From Gemmatimonadota bacterium (GTDB taxonomy: Bacteria; Gemmatimonadota; Gemmatimonadetes; JACCXV01; JAHWKZ01), in NCBI GenBank assembly GCA_030641505.1, contig DAOWHI010000207.1, positions 1 through 6,695 of the forward strand: 6,695 nt of DNA. The letters run 5' to 3'. The notes under the pieces are model-generated. The model was not told the origin of the DNA. It saw only the letters and a list, made by a program, of their open reading frames with translations, and made no database searches. Within the stretch, counting starts at the first letter, position 1; each line of letters begins with the position of its first letter. A program made the translations under genes and the position numbers. Positions 1-4,551 of this stretch are shown piece after piece.

Positions 1-1049
1 ACGCCCCACGGCAGCCGTTGAGCCCACGTCCAGTTCAGTAAGAACTCACCTCGTTTTAGGTCGCCCGGCACAGTGAATAATGCCAACCCAACGATGACTG
101 CGATACCGGCATCGGTGATTCCTGGCACCCACTGTTGGAGAAGCGGGCGTGTGACCCAGGCTGCAGCGGCAAGCGCGAAGACGATCGCCACTCGGCGCTC
201 GCCCGCTGAGATCGACCCCAACCGAGCGATTTCGCGCTCGACCAACTCGTCGCCGCCCGGCAGCTCAGCGCGTCCAACCCGAAACGCGAGTCGTGTCAGG
301 ATCACGTAGGTCAACGGAAGTCCGACCGCTACCATCGGTAATCCCACCAGCAGCCAGCGCGCGAAACCGATCCTGATCCCATACGTCTCCTCGATGAACG
401 CGGCTGTCAGAGCGTTGGGCGGGGTGCCGATCAATGTCCCGATACCGCCGATGCTCGCTGCGAATGCGATCGCCAGCAGCAAGGCGGGCGCGAAATCCGC
501 GCCTGGCGGGTCGTCGCCGACGTCGCCAGGAGCTTCGCGACTCAGTCCCAATACCGACAGTCCGATCGGCAGGAGCAGCAACGTCGTCGCGGTGTTGCTG
601 ATCCACATGCTGAGAAACGCCGCACTGACCATGAACCCGGCGATGATGCGTCGTGGTCGAGTGCCGATCGCATGAATGATGCGCAGTGCGATCCGGCGAT
701 GGAGCGCCCATCGCTCCATTGCCAAAGCCAGGAAGAAACCGCCCATGAACAGGAAGATGACCGGATGAGCGAATGGGGCCGCCGCGTCGCGGATCGACGT
801 CACGCTAAAGAGCGGCAACAGTGCCAACGGCAAGAGTCCGGTCGCCGGGAGCGGAATCGCTTCGGTGATCCACCAGGTCGCCATGATGGCAGCTACCGCC
901 GCCGTCCGCCACCCGGCCGCGCTCAGACCAGCCGGTGCCGGTGACAGGATGAGTGCCGCGAATACGATCGGTCCGAGGACGAGCCCGAGGCGGCCGCGGC
1001 GGCCTAGACTCGGATCAAACGCTGCAACTGATTGGTCGTCGTTGCTCAT
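1..1049 (-). CDS. DASS/SLC13 family sodium-coupled anion (dicarboxylate/sulfate-type) symporter, C-terminus cut by window edge
   Basis: Inner-membrane carrier that by family knowledge imports di- or tricarboxylates, or sulfate/phosphate, with sodium. Translating the minus strand from the ATG at 1049 gives 349 residues with no stop before the left edge; full-length DASS proteins are roughly 450-600 residues. Visible hallmarks are the family signature around residues 59-81 (WWITEAIPLPATGLLPLALL), the first Ser-Asn-Thr sodium/substrate motif in MWISNTATT at residues 151-153, and GGIGTLIGTPPNAL at 201-214. Hydrophobic segments lie near residues 21-40, 46-60, 66-81, 95-111, 135-150, 188-205, 231-252 and 287-300. 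The linker near 170-186 is rich in Asp, Pro and Gly. No good Shine-Dalgarno precedes the start; a TTGACT at 1081-1086 is a possible but weak -35. The gene lies just past the terminator at 1099-1133, so it is probably transcribed separately. Substrate cannot be told from this fragment. Confidence 0.93.
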   Translation of the reverse strand, partial: MSNDDQSVAAFDPSLGRRGRLGLVLGPIVFAALILSPAPAGLSAAGWRTAAVAAIMATWWITEAIPLPATGLLPLALLPLFSVTSIRDAAAPFAHPVIFLFMGGFFLALAMERWALHRRIALRIIHAIGTRPRRIIAGFMVSAAFLSMWISNTATTLLLLPIGLSVLGLSREAPGDVGDDPPGADFAPALLLAIAFAASIGGIGTLIGTPPNALTAAFIEETYGIRIGFARWLLVGLPMVAVGLPLTYVILTRLAFRVGRAELPGGDELVEREIARLGSISAGERRVAIVFALAAAAWVTRPLLQQWVPGITDAGIAVIVGLALFTVPGDLKRGEFLLNWTWAQRLPWG

Positions 1050-1098
1050 CGTGCTTGTAAGGTGGGGATTGTGTAGCCGCAGTCAAACCCGCGGAGGC

Positions 1099-1133
1099 AA
1101 AAAAAGTGCGCCCCGCTCGAAAGCGGGGCGCAC
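1099..1133 (-). terminator. Strong rho-independent terminator ending the small-RNA/csp-side transcription
   Basis: Read on the minus strand, 1133-1122 and 1117-1106 form a perfect 12-bp GC-rich stem (GTGCGCCCCGCT and its complement) closed by a 4-nt loop. Seven T residues (1105-1099) follow immediately. The T-tract lies only on the minus strand, which fixes the direction: it stops leftward transcription coming from the promoter at 1295-1323 or from csp. Confidence 0.92.
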
Positions 1134-1288
1134 AACTGACTAGTCAGCTAACGACGTTGGCGAAACGTCCGGCCTCTTTTCCCTTTCAGCGGCTCAACAC
1201 AACGGTGCTGTCCGATCGCGTCCTGGCCGGGACGCTTGATCTGGGTGCCGGTTCGGGCGGCCGCGAAGCCCGCCTACGCCGATGTTCT
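1099..1288 (-). ncRNA. Candidate structured small RNA gene (about 190 nt), family not recognised
   Basis: A near-consensus promoter (1295-1323) and a strong terminator (1099-1133) frame about 190 nt of minus-strand sequence with no ATG in any frame. The RNA would contain several hairpins: GGCGG/CCGCC (1270-1274 with 1256-1260); a long one made of GATC plus GCGTCC pairing with GGACGC plus GATC, with a 2-nt bulge and a 6-nt loop (1214-1241); GACGTT/AACGTC with a 5-nt loop (1153-1169); a 12-nt palindrome CTGACTAGTCAG (1136-1147); and the terminator stem. I checked by eye for hallmark sequences of tmRNA, RNase P RNA and SRP RNA and saw none. A 6S-like closing stem between the ends is not evident, though the length would fit 6S. 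The alternative is a decayed gene: the best leftward frame encodes about 41 residues ending KGKRGRTFRQRR, but has no in-frame ATG, GTG or TTG start. Inference from promoter, terminator and structure only. Confidence 0.6.
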
Positions 1289-1294
1289 CTATTC

Positions 1295-1323
1295 CTTATA
1301 CGACGTTATGAAACGTCTGTCAA
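1295..1323 (-). promoter_or_regulatory. Sigma70-type promoter of the candidate small RNA
   Basis: On the minus strand, -35 TTGACA (1323-1318) is followed by an exact 17-nt spacer and -10 TATAAG (1300-1295), 11 of 12 consensus positions. An AT-rich stretch upstream (about 1324-1345) could act as an UP element. It sits 30 nt beyond the csp stop codon. The predicted start of transcription is near 1288. Confidence 0.8.
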
Positions 1324-1352
1324 ACGCAAATGTTTGTAAGGAAAAGAACGGT

Positions 1353-1571
1353 CTACTCGCCAGCTGGCTTGGTTACGTTCGTAGCCTGCGGCCCCTTCGG
1401 TCCGTCGGTGACCTCGAACTCGACCCGATCATTTTCGGCGAGGCTCTTGAAGCCGTCAGCCTGGATGGCAGAGAAGTGAACGAAAACGTCTGGGCCGTTC
1501 TCCTGTTGGATGAACCCAAAACCCTTGGCGTCGTTGAACCACTTCACGGTACCTGTGAGTCTTTCACTCAT
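1353..1571 (-). CDS. csp: CspA-family cold-shock protein (single cold-shock domain)
   Basis: Cytoplasmic RNA/single-stranded DNA-binding protein of 72 residues, the usual size for the family. It acts as an RNA chaperone and, in characterised relatives, as a transcription antiterminator. The whole chain is one cold-shock domain: GTVKWFN at residues 7-13, RNP1-like KGFGFI at 16-21 and RNP2-like VFVHF at 29-33, with the aromatic RNA-contact residues present. It ends in a typical GPKGPQATNV strand. I chose the ATG at 1571 because MSERLTGTVKWF matches normal family N-termini and AAGGAG lies at 1588-1583. A second in-frame ATG at 1592 has its own AAGGAG and would add seven residues (MQGVQST). The gene is transcribed leftward behind a long leader (1593-1772) holding a terminator, and divergently from the alarmone hydrolase gene. 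Whether it is cold-induced cannot be seen from sequence. Confidence 0.95.
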   Translation of the reverse strand: MSERLTGTVKWFNDAKGFGFIQQENGPDVFVHFSAIQADGFKSLAENDRVEFEVTDGPKGPQATNVTKPAGE

Positions 1572-1609
1572 TGTGCTTTGTACTCCTTGCATTGCTTTGT
1601 TACTCCTTG
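1569..1609 (-). repeat. Tandem duplication of csp ribosome-binding site and start codon
   Basis: On the minus strand the unit AAGGAGT(A)ACAAAGC(AC)AATG occurs twice back to back. The upstream copy (1609-1590) has AAGGAG at 1608-1603, 10 nt before an ATG at 1592. The downstream copy (1589-1569) has AAGGAG at 1588-1583, 11 nt before the ATG at 1571. The copies differ by single-base and two-base indels. Both ATGs are in the csp frame, so both can start the protein. Confidence 0.85.
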
Positions 1610-1641
1610 TTGCTACTACTGGGTTAACACTACTCGGCTTG

Positions 1642-1715
1642 CGCCGGTCTCCAAGGGTCCACTAGGTCATCTTGCACAAAAAAACGCCGCGCCTCTGTTG
1701 TTCTCGAGACCGGCG
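1642..1715 (-). promoter_or_regulatory. Mutually exclusive base-pairing segments in the csp leader (candidate RNA switch)
   Basis: The 5' arm of the leader terminator contains CGCCGGTCTC (minus strand, 1715-1706). A perfectly complementary GAGACCGGCG lies downstream at 1651-1642, after the T-tract. This second segment overlaps a small hairpin CGGC-GCAA-GCCG (1646-1635) with a GNRA-type loop. Three pairings therefore compete: terminator stem, 10-bp long-range stem, and the GNRA hairpin. The long-range partner is made after the T-tract, so it would act on read-through mRNA (stability or translation) rather than as a classical antiterminator. Confidence 0.5.
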
Positions 1716-1716
1716 T
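1678..1716 (-). terminator. Intrinsic terminator inside the csp leader (possible attenuator)
   Basis: Minus strand: ACGCCG (1716-1711) pairs with CGGCGT (1689-1684). Above this lie a small internal loop and CTC/GAG, with a loop of about 10 nt. The stem is followed directly by a 7-nt T-tract (1684-1678, the first T being paired). It lies between the predicted csp promoter (1779-1807) and the csp start codons, so it should stop part of the leader transcripts unless overcome. The stem is imperfect in its upper half, giving moderate strength. Confidence 0.65.
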
Positions 1717-1778
1717 CTGACGAATGTCTATTTTTCGTGCAGTCGATCCCTGTTCCGTAGAGCCCTTTGAGCGCGAAT

Positions 1779-1807
1779 AGTTTCGCACGGATAGAGGCGG
1801 TTGTCAA
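1779..1807 (-). promoter_or_regulatory. Predicted csp promoter with overlapping inverted repeat
   Basis: Minus strand: a perfect -35 TTGACA (1807-1802), a 17-nt spacer and -10 GAAACT (1784-1779), which keeps the critical A at position 2 and T at position 6 but is otherwise weak. A short A-run (1817-1812) lies just upstream like an UP element. A 5-bp inverted repeat GCGAA-TAGT-TTCGC (1773-1786) covers the -10 and could be an operator. Predicted transcript start is near 1772, giving a leader of about 180 nt before the first csp ATG. Confidence 0.55.
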
Positions 1808-1830
1808 GCACTTTTTTGTAGTTTCGGGGC

Positions 1831-2382
1831 ATGTCAGAGGGAAACGGCTCCGGACCCGAGATCGATCTGGCCGAGGTTGACGCCTTTGCGGAGGCCGCTC
1901 ACCGGGGCCAGGAGCGAACCTCGGGGGTCCCATATATCACCCACCCCCGGGCGGTTCTGAGGATCCTCGAGGACGAGTTTCCGGAGCCGGTCGATGACAG
2001 GACACTCGCGATCGCCCTGCTCCACGATGTCCTCGAGGATTGCGAGGTGCACCCGACGGTCCTGCTCGAGCGCTACGGAGTGGAGGTCCAAGAGGGTGTG
2101 ACGCTTCTTTCGGTAAACATTCTGGCGCTCGGCATCGAGCGCAGTGCAGACGTGTACTGGTCGGGGATTCGCAATGGTCCCCGCGCGGTGCGGCTCGTTA
2201 AAGCGGCCGATCGACTCCACAACATGCGGGAAGCGTTGAGTGACGGTCACGAGCGGTTTCAGCGCAAGTACTTGGACGAAACTCCGCGCGAGCTGATACC
2301 GGTTCTCGAGGACGCTGGGGAAACGTGGTTCACAGAGCGTTTGAAAGACGTCACGGATGAGCTCAAGCGTGCGCTCGGGTAG
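1831..2382 (+). CDS. Small alarmone hydrolase: single-domain RelA/SpoT-type HD phosphohydrolase (Mesh1-like)
   Basis: Cytoplasmic metal-dependent enzyme of 183 residues expected to remove the 3'-pyrophosphate from (p)ppGpp, by analogy with Mesh1/SAH and the hydrolase half of Rel/SpoT. All hallmark elements are present: AHRGQERTSGVPYITHP at residues 23-39 with metal ligand H38, ALLHDVLEDCEV at 62-73 with the HD pair H65/D66 and E69/D70, and VKAADRLHNMREA at 123-135 with D127 and R128/N131. The length matches stand-alone hydrolases (about 180-200 residues). There is no room for the synthetase, TGS or ACT domains of long RSH proteins. An in-frame TAG at 1819-1821 makes the ATG at 1831 the only reasonable start, despite a poor Shine-Dalgarno. 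It is the first gene of a tight operon and divergent from csp. Mesh1-type proteins can also act on NADPH, so the substrate is inferred rather than shown. Confidence 0.88.
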   Translation: MSEGNGSGPEIDLAEVDAFAEAAHRGQERTSGVPYITHPRAVLRILEDEFPEPVDDRTLAIALLHDVLEDCEVHPTVLLERYGVEVQEGVTLLSVNILALGIERSADVYWSGIRNGPRAVRLVKAADRLHNMREALSDGHERFQRKYLDETPRELIPVLEDAGETWFTERLKDVTDELKRALG

Positions 2383-2770
2383 CCGGATCGTCTTGCTGTT
2401 TGTCGCGTTTGCCGCACTGGCCGCCGGCCTGTTCGAAGCCTACAGCCGTCGCGCGCTCGACACGCGCGAGGTGGGCACGCCGGTGACCGCCGCACGCGCT
2501 TTCGTAAGCGGTGACAATACCGTGGTCGGTTTGTTGGGAGGTGTGCGTCGTCTGGACCCGGAGCGCGTCGAGGCGGCTGGGCCACGGATGCGAGCGCTTG
2601 TGGCTTCGGTCGTAGGTGCTCGAGACAGTGGACGGTTGTACGCCGACGTCGAGTTCGTCGATCACCGATGGGAGGTCCGGCGTGCCGTATTCGTTGTGTC
2701 GGATGGCACCCGACTGCCGCTGATCGGCGATGCCCGTCCGACGCTCGAGCCAGTCGCGGAACGTCCCTAG
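2357..2770 (+). CDS. Membrane-anchored hypothetical protein, Coa1-like (cytochrome oxidase assembly 1 family) by pattern
   Basis: A 137-residue protein starting inside the end of the preceding gene (26-nt overlap, different frame), so translation is probably coupled. Residues about 11-29 form one transmembrane segment (IVLLFVAFAALAAGLF) after a short basic N-terminus, predicting a single anchor with an extracytoplasmic domain. The soluble part has the layout of Coa1-family proteins: a helix with 'ARAFVSGDNTVVGLLGGVRRL' character, then alternating strands SGRLYADVEFV, RWEVRRAVFVV and TRLPLIG. These resemble the 'small residue-strand, W.v..l.v....g..i.L' pattern of that family. No catalytic residues are visible. 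If the assignment holds, a role in respiratory oxidase assembly or another envelope function is possible, but the neighbours do not support it. Treat the family as tentative and the function as unknown. Confidence 0.75.
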   Translation: MSSSVRSGSRIVLLFVAFAALAAGLFEAYSRRALDTREVGTPVTAARAFVSGDNTVVGLLGGVRRLDPERVEAAGPRMRALVASVVGARDSGRLYADVEFVDHRWEVRRAVFVVSDGTRLPLIGDARPTLEPVAERP

Positions 2771-2780
2771 TAGAGGGTAT

Positions 2781-3812
2781 ATGCGTCGGTGGATCAAGCG
2801 CCTTGTGATCGCTGGCACGGTTGGGCTCGTGCTGTTTCTGGCAATTGGCGTTTCGTACGAACAGTGGTCGCGCGCCGCAGTGCAGCGGGCGCTGCCTCCT
2901 CCGGGGGAATCGGTCGATATCGGCGAGGTACGACTCCATCTGCGCTGTGCGGGCGAAGGCAGCCCGACGGTTGTCTTGGAAGCCGGGACCGGCCCTGCCG
3001 CATCGATAGTCTGGACCGACGTGCAGCCGTCAATCGCTGAATTCGCCCGAGTCTGTTCGTACGATCGCGCAGGTTTAATGTGGAGTGATCAAGCGAGCGG
3101 GCCACGAGACAGCAGGCGGATTGCTACCGAGTTGCACGCGCTTCTCTCTGCGGCCGATGTTCCGCCACCGTATGTCTTGGTAGGCCATTCGATCGGCGGC
3201 GTGCACATACGAGTGTTTACCCATCGGTTCCCGGATGAAGTTGTAGGTCTGGTCTTCGTGGATTCGTCACACCCCGACCACTGGCGGCGGTTCCCACCCG
3301 AACTAGCGCGGCTTATGAGACTTCCAGCACGGGCCCGATTCCTAGGACCGTTGCTGGCCCAAACCGGGGTCCTGCGGCTAAGCGGCGGCCTGGCGCTGGG
3401 AAAGCTTCCCCCTGATGTCGCTGCTGTCACCAACGCCTATCTGCCACATTCGGTCCCCACCCTTTTGGCGGAGTCCGAGGCGCAGGAGGAGAGCATGTCG
3501 CAGGCCAGGGAGGCGGGCGCGCTCGATTCGCTGCCGCTCATCGTGCTCAGTGCCGGCCGCGATCCCAAGACACCTTTGCAGGCGCAGTTTCGGGCCGTGT
3601 GGGCGGAGCTGCAAGAAGAGCTCGCGTCGCTCTCCAGCAATGTTGACCACCGCGTAGTTGAGGACAGCGATCACTTCATTCAGTTCGACGCGCCGGAGGC
3701 TGTCATTGCCGCTGTGAGAGACGTTGTCATGGCGGTGAGAACGGGAAGCAGCGTCAGCGAGGCTGCGGGTCGTGCCAGCTTGAAAGAACCCAAGAAGCCT
3801 GCTATACCCTAG
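2781..3812 (+). CDS. Membrane-anchored alpha/beta-hydrolase fold protein
   Basis: A 343-residue serine hydrolase of unknown substrate. An N-terminal basic stretch and transmembrane helix (residues about 6-25, KRLVIAGTVGLVLFLAIGVS) suggest an inner-membrane anchor or uncleaved signal with the enzyme outside. The catalytic triad is readable: nucleophile S137 in GHSIGG, acid D261 in SAGRDPKTP, and H298 in DSDHFIQFDAPEAV. The oxyanion-side strand is VVLEAGTG at 65-71. A variable cap region lies around 165-245. I chose the ATG at 2781 because it lies 10 nt after the previous stop and has GAGGG at 2773-2777. An upstream in-frame ATG at 2730 would place 17 charged residues before the membrane helix and overlap the preceding gene. 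The last gene of the three-gene operon; its 3' end also carries the promoter for the next gene. The family includes esterases, lipases and epoxide hydrolase-like enzymes, and nothing here distinguishes them. Confidence 0.88.
   Translation: MRRWIKRLVIAGTVGLVLFLAIGVSYEQWSRAAVQRALPPPGESVDIGEVRLHLRCAGEGSPTVVLEAGTGPAASIVWTDVQPSIAEFARVCSYDRAGLMWSDQASGPRDSRRIATELHALLSAADVPPPYVLVGHSIGGVHIRVFTHRFPDEVVGLVFVDSSHPDHWRRFPPELARLMRLPARARFLGPLLAQTGVLRLSGGLALGKLPPDVAAVTNAYLPHSVPTLLAESEAQEESMSQAREAGALDSLPLIVLSAGRDPKTPLQAQFRAVWAELQEELASLSSNVDHRVVEDSDHFIQFDAPEAVIAAVRDVVMAVRTGSSVSEAAGRASLKEPKKPAIP
3780..3808 (+). promoter_or_regulatory. Sigma70-type promoter inside the end of the hydrolase gene
   Basis: -35 TTGAAA (3780-3785), exact 17-nt spacer, and -10 TATACC (3803-3808) preceded by TGC, an extended -10. 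It overlaps the last codons of the hydrolase gene. It predicts a start near 3815 and a leader of about 48 nt for the exported protein gene. A short inverted repeat GTTCAA (3818-3823) / TTGAAC (3841-3846) lies in that leader. Confidence 0.6.
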
Positions 3813-3852
3813 CTGTAGTTCAACAGATCACCCGTCGAACTTGAACAAACCT

Positions 3853-3858
3853 GGAGGG
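3853..3858 (+). promoter_or_regulatory. Ribosome-binding site of the exported protein gene
   Basis: GGAGGG ends 4 nt before the ATG at 3863. It is the best Shine-Dalgarno on the plus strand of this window and supports the chosen start. Confidence 0.75.
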
Positions 3859-3862
3859 TAAC

Positions 3863-4297
3863 ATGCGGGTCAAGGCAACGATTATCGGAGTCGTTTTGTT
3901 TCTTCCGACGCTTCTCCACGCGCAAGAGCTTCCAACAGCCACCAAGTTCACCGACGTTTCGTGGTACACGATTACGCACGTGGCGTACGAGTCAGGGCAA
4001 CGAGATGCCGCCCTGGCAATCATACGGGAGCACCTCGCGCCGGCTGCCGAGGCGGCTGGATTGGAAGAGCCGCAGCTTTTCGAGCACCAGACCGGAGAAT
4101 GGGACATTACTCTCATTTGGTCGATGCCTGAGGGGCCAGCTGGAATGGAGTGGGAGATCAATCCGTGGCAGGAAAGCTGGTGGGCGTCATTCGCCGAGCG
4201 AGAAGGTGGGATGCAGGCCGGAATGGCCATCTGGCAGGATTACATCGGTAAGGTGAGCCGCGCTTCAACCAGCGTCGTCGTCGACCGCGGTAGGTAA
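3863..4297 (+). CDS. Exported protein of unknown function (144 residues)
   Basis: Starts with a clear Sec signal peptide: basic MRVK, hydrophobic ATIIGVVLFLPTLL, then HAQ-type cleavage around residues 20-21 (LLHA^QELP). The mature domain of about 123 residues has one cysteine-free compact unit with many conserved-looking aromatic and acidic positions: WYTITHVAYESGQRDAALAIIREHLAPAAEAAG, then EHQTGEWDITLIWSMPEGPAGMEWEINPW, then WASFAEREGG...AMAIWQDYIGKV. The alternation of a strand, a long helix and further strands, with sizes near 100 residues, resembles dimeric alpha-beta barrel (ABM/NIPSNAP-like) proteins. That is a structural guess, not a recognised family. No catalytic or metal-binding motif is evident. 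It has its own promoter and strong ribosome-binding site, so it is probably expressed independently of the operon upstream. Confidence 0.82.
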   Translation: MRVKATIIGVVLFLPTLLHAQELPTATKFTDVSWYTITHVAYESGQRDAALAIIREHLAPAAEAAGLEEPQLFEHQTGEWDITLIWSMPEGPAGMEWEINPWQESWWASFAEREGGMQAGMAIWQDYIGKVSRASTSVVVDRGR

Positions 4298-4300
4298 GAA

Positions 4301-4346
4301 CTGACGGGCATCGAAGTACGGGGTAATATCCACAACCCACGTGGGT
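4301..4346 (+). promoter_or_regulatory. Predicted promoter with palindromic operator upstream of the sulfatase gene
   Basis: -35 CTGACG (4301-4306), 17-nt spacer, -10 TAATAT (4324-4329), moderate match at the right spacing. A perfect 12-bp palindrome ACCCACGTGGGT occupies 4335-4346, covering the predicted start of transcription (about 4336), a typical repressor position. The next 125 bases hold no other feature I can support. Confidence 0.45.
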
Positions 4347-4473
4347 ACAACGTCGAGATGAAGCCGTAATCTGAGCTGATCTGGTCAGTCAGAGGACACG
4401 ACTCCATGTACGACCCGACGTATTGAGCGCCCGCAGCCAACCGCGCGCCTCGAAGAGAAATGAGTGGTTTCTT

Positions 4474-4551
4474 ATGCCAGATTACAGAGCGAGGTTCTTC
4501 GCGGACGGGCGCATCCGTGCCTTCCACGAGCCAGTGCGGCCGCTTCGATGA
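4474..4551 (+). CDS. Short leader ORF (25 residues) translationally overlapping the sulfatase gene
   Basis: ATG at 4474 opens a 25-codon frame (MPDYRARFFADGRIRAFHEP plus VRPLR) whose TGA overlaps the sulfatase start as ATGA at 4548-4551. That arrangement is typical of translational coupling. Third codon positions are mostly G or C, as in the neighbouring genes, unlike the same stretch in the sulfatase frame. A weak GAGTGG lies 6 nt before its ATG. The peptide is strongly basic (6 Arg) and matches no family I know. It could be a coupling peptide, the end of a decayed gene, or chance. Confidence 0.4.
   Translation: MPDYRARFFADGRIRAFHEPVRPLR

Noticed and set aside
265..711. Minus-strand frame of 148 residues in the DASS region
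   Set aside because: It is out of frame with the symporter, which has unbroken family motifs over the same bases; the translation is Arg/His-rich noise.
1058..1086. Promoter for the DASS gene (TTGACT at 1086-1081, ACCTTA at 1063-1058, minus strand)
   Set aside because: The -10 at the right spacing is a poor match, so it is mentioned only in the gene entry.
1141..1345. Possible tRNA or known structural RNA in the gap behind csp
   Set aside because: No cloverleaf or T-loop of tRNA type is present, and no hallmark of tmRNA, RNase P or SRP RNA is visible. It is kept only as an unclassified RNA candidate.
1106..1760. Long plus-strand open frames (1106-1339 and 1236-1760) across the csp region
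   Set aside because: They run antisense to csp and through the terminators and promoters of the minus strand, have no ribosome-binding site and resemble no protein. The LDLGAGSGG string is a chance match to methyltransferase-like glycine loops.
1767..1795. Plus-strand promoter for the alarmone hydrolase (TTGAGC, 17 nt, GATAGA)
   Set aside because: Too few consensus matches in both boxes to call; the true promoter is not evident.
1667..1933. Minus-strand open frame across the csp leader into the alarmone hydrolase gene
   Set aside because: It overlaps the csp leader terminator and the start of a well-supported plus-strand gene, and its translation is low-complexity Arg/Pro-rich sequence.
4240..4527. 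Minus-strand frame of 95 residues in the gap before the sulfatase gene
   Set aside because: It spans the end of the exported protein gene, the predicted promoter and the leader ORF, with no recognisable domain or ribosome-binding site.
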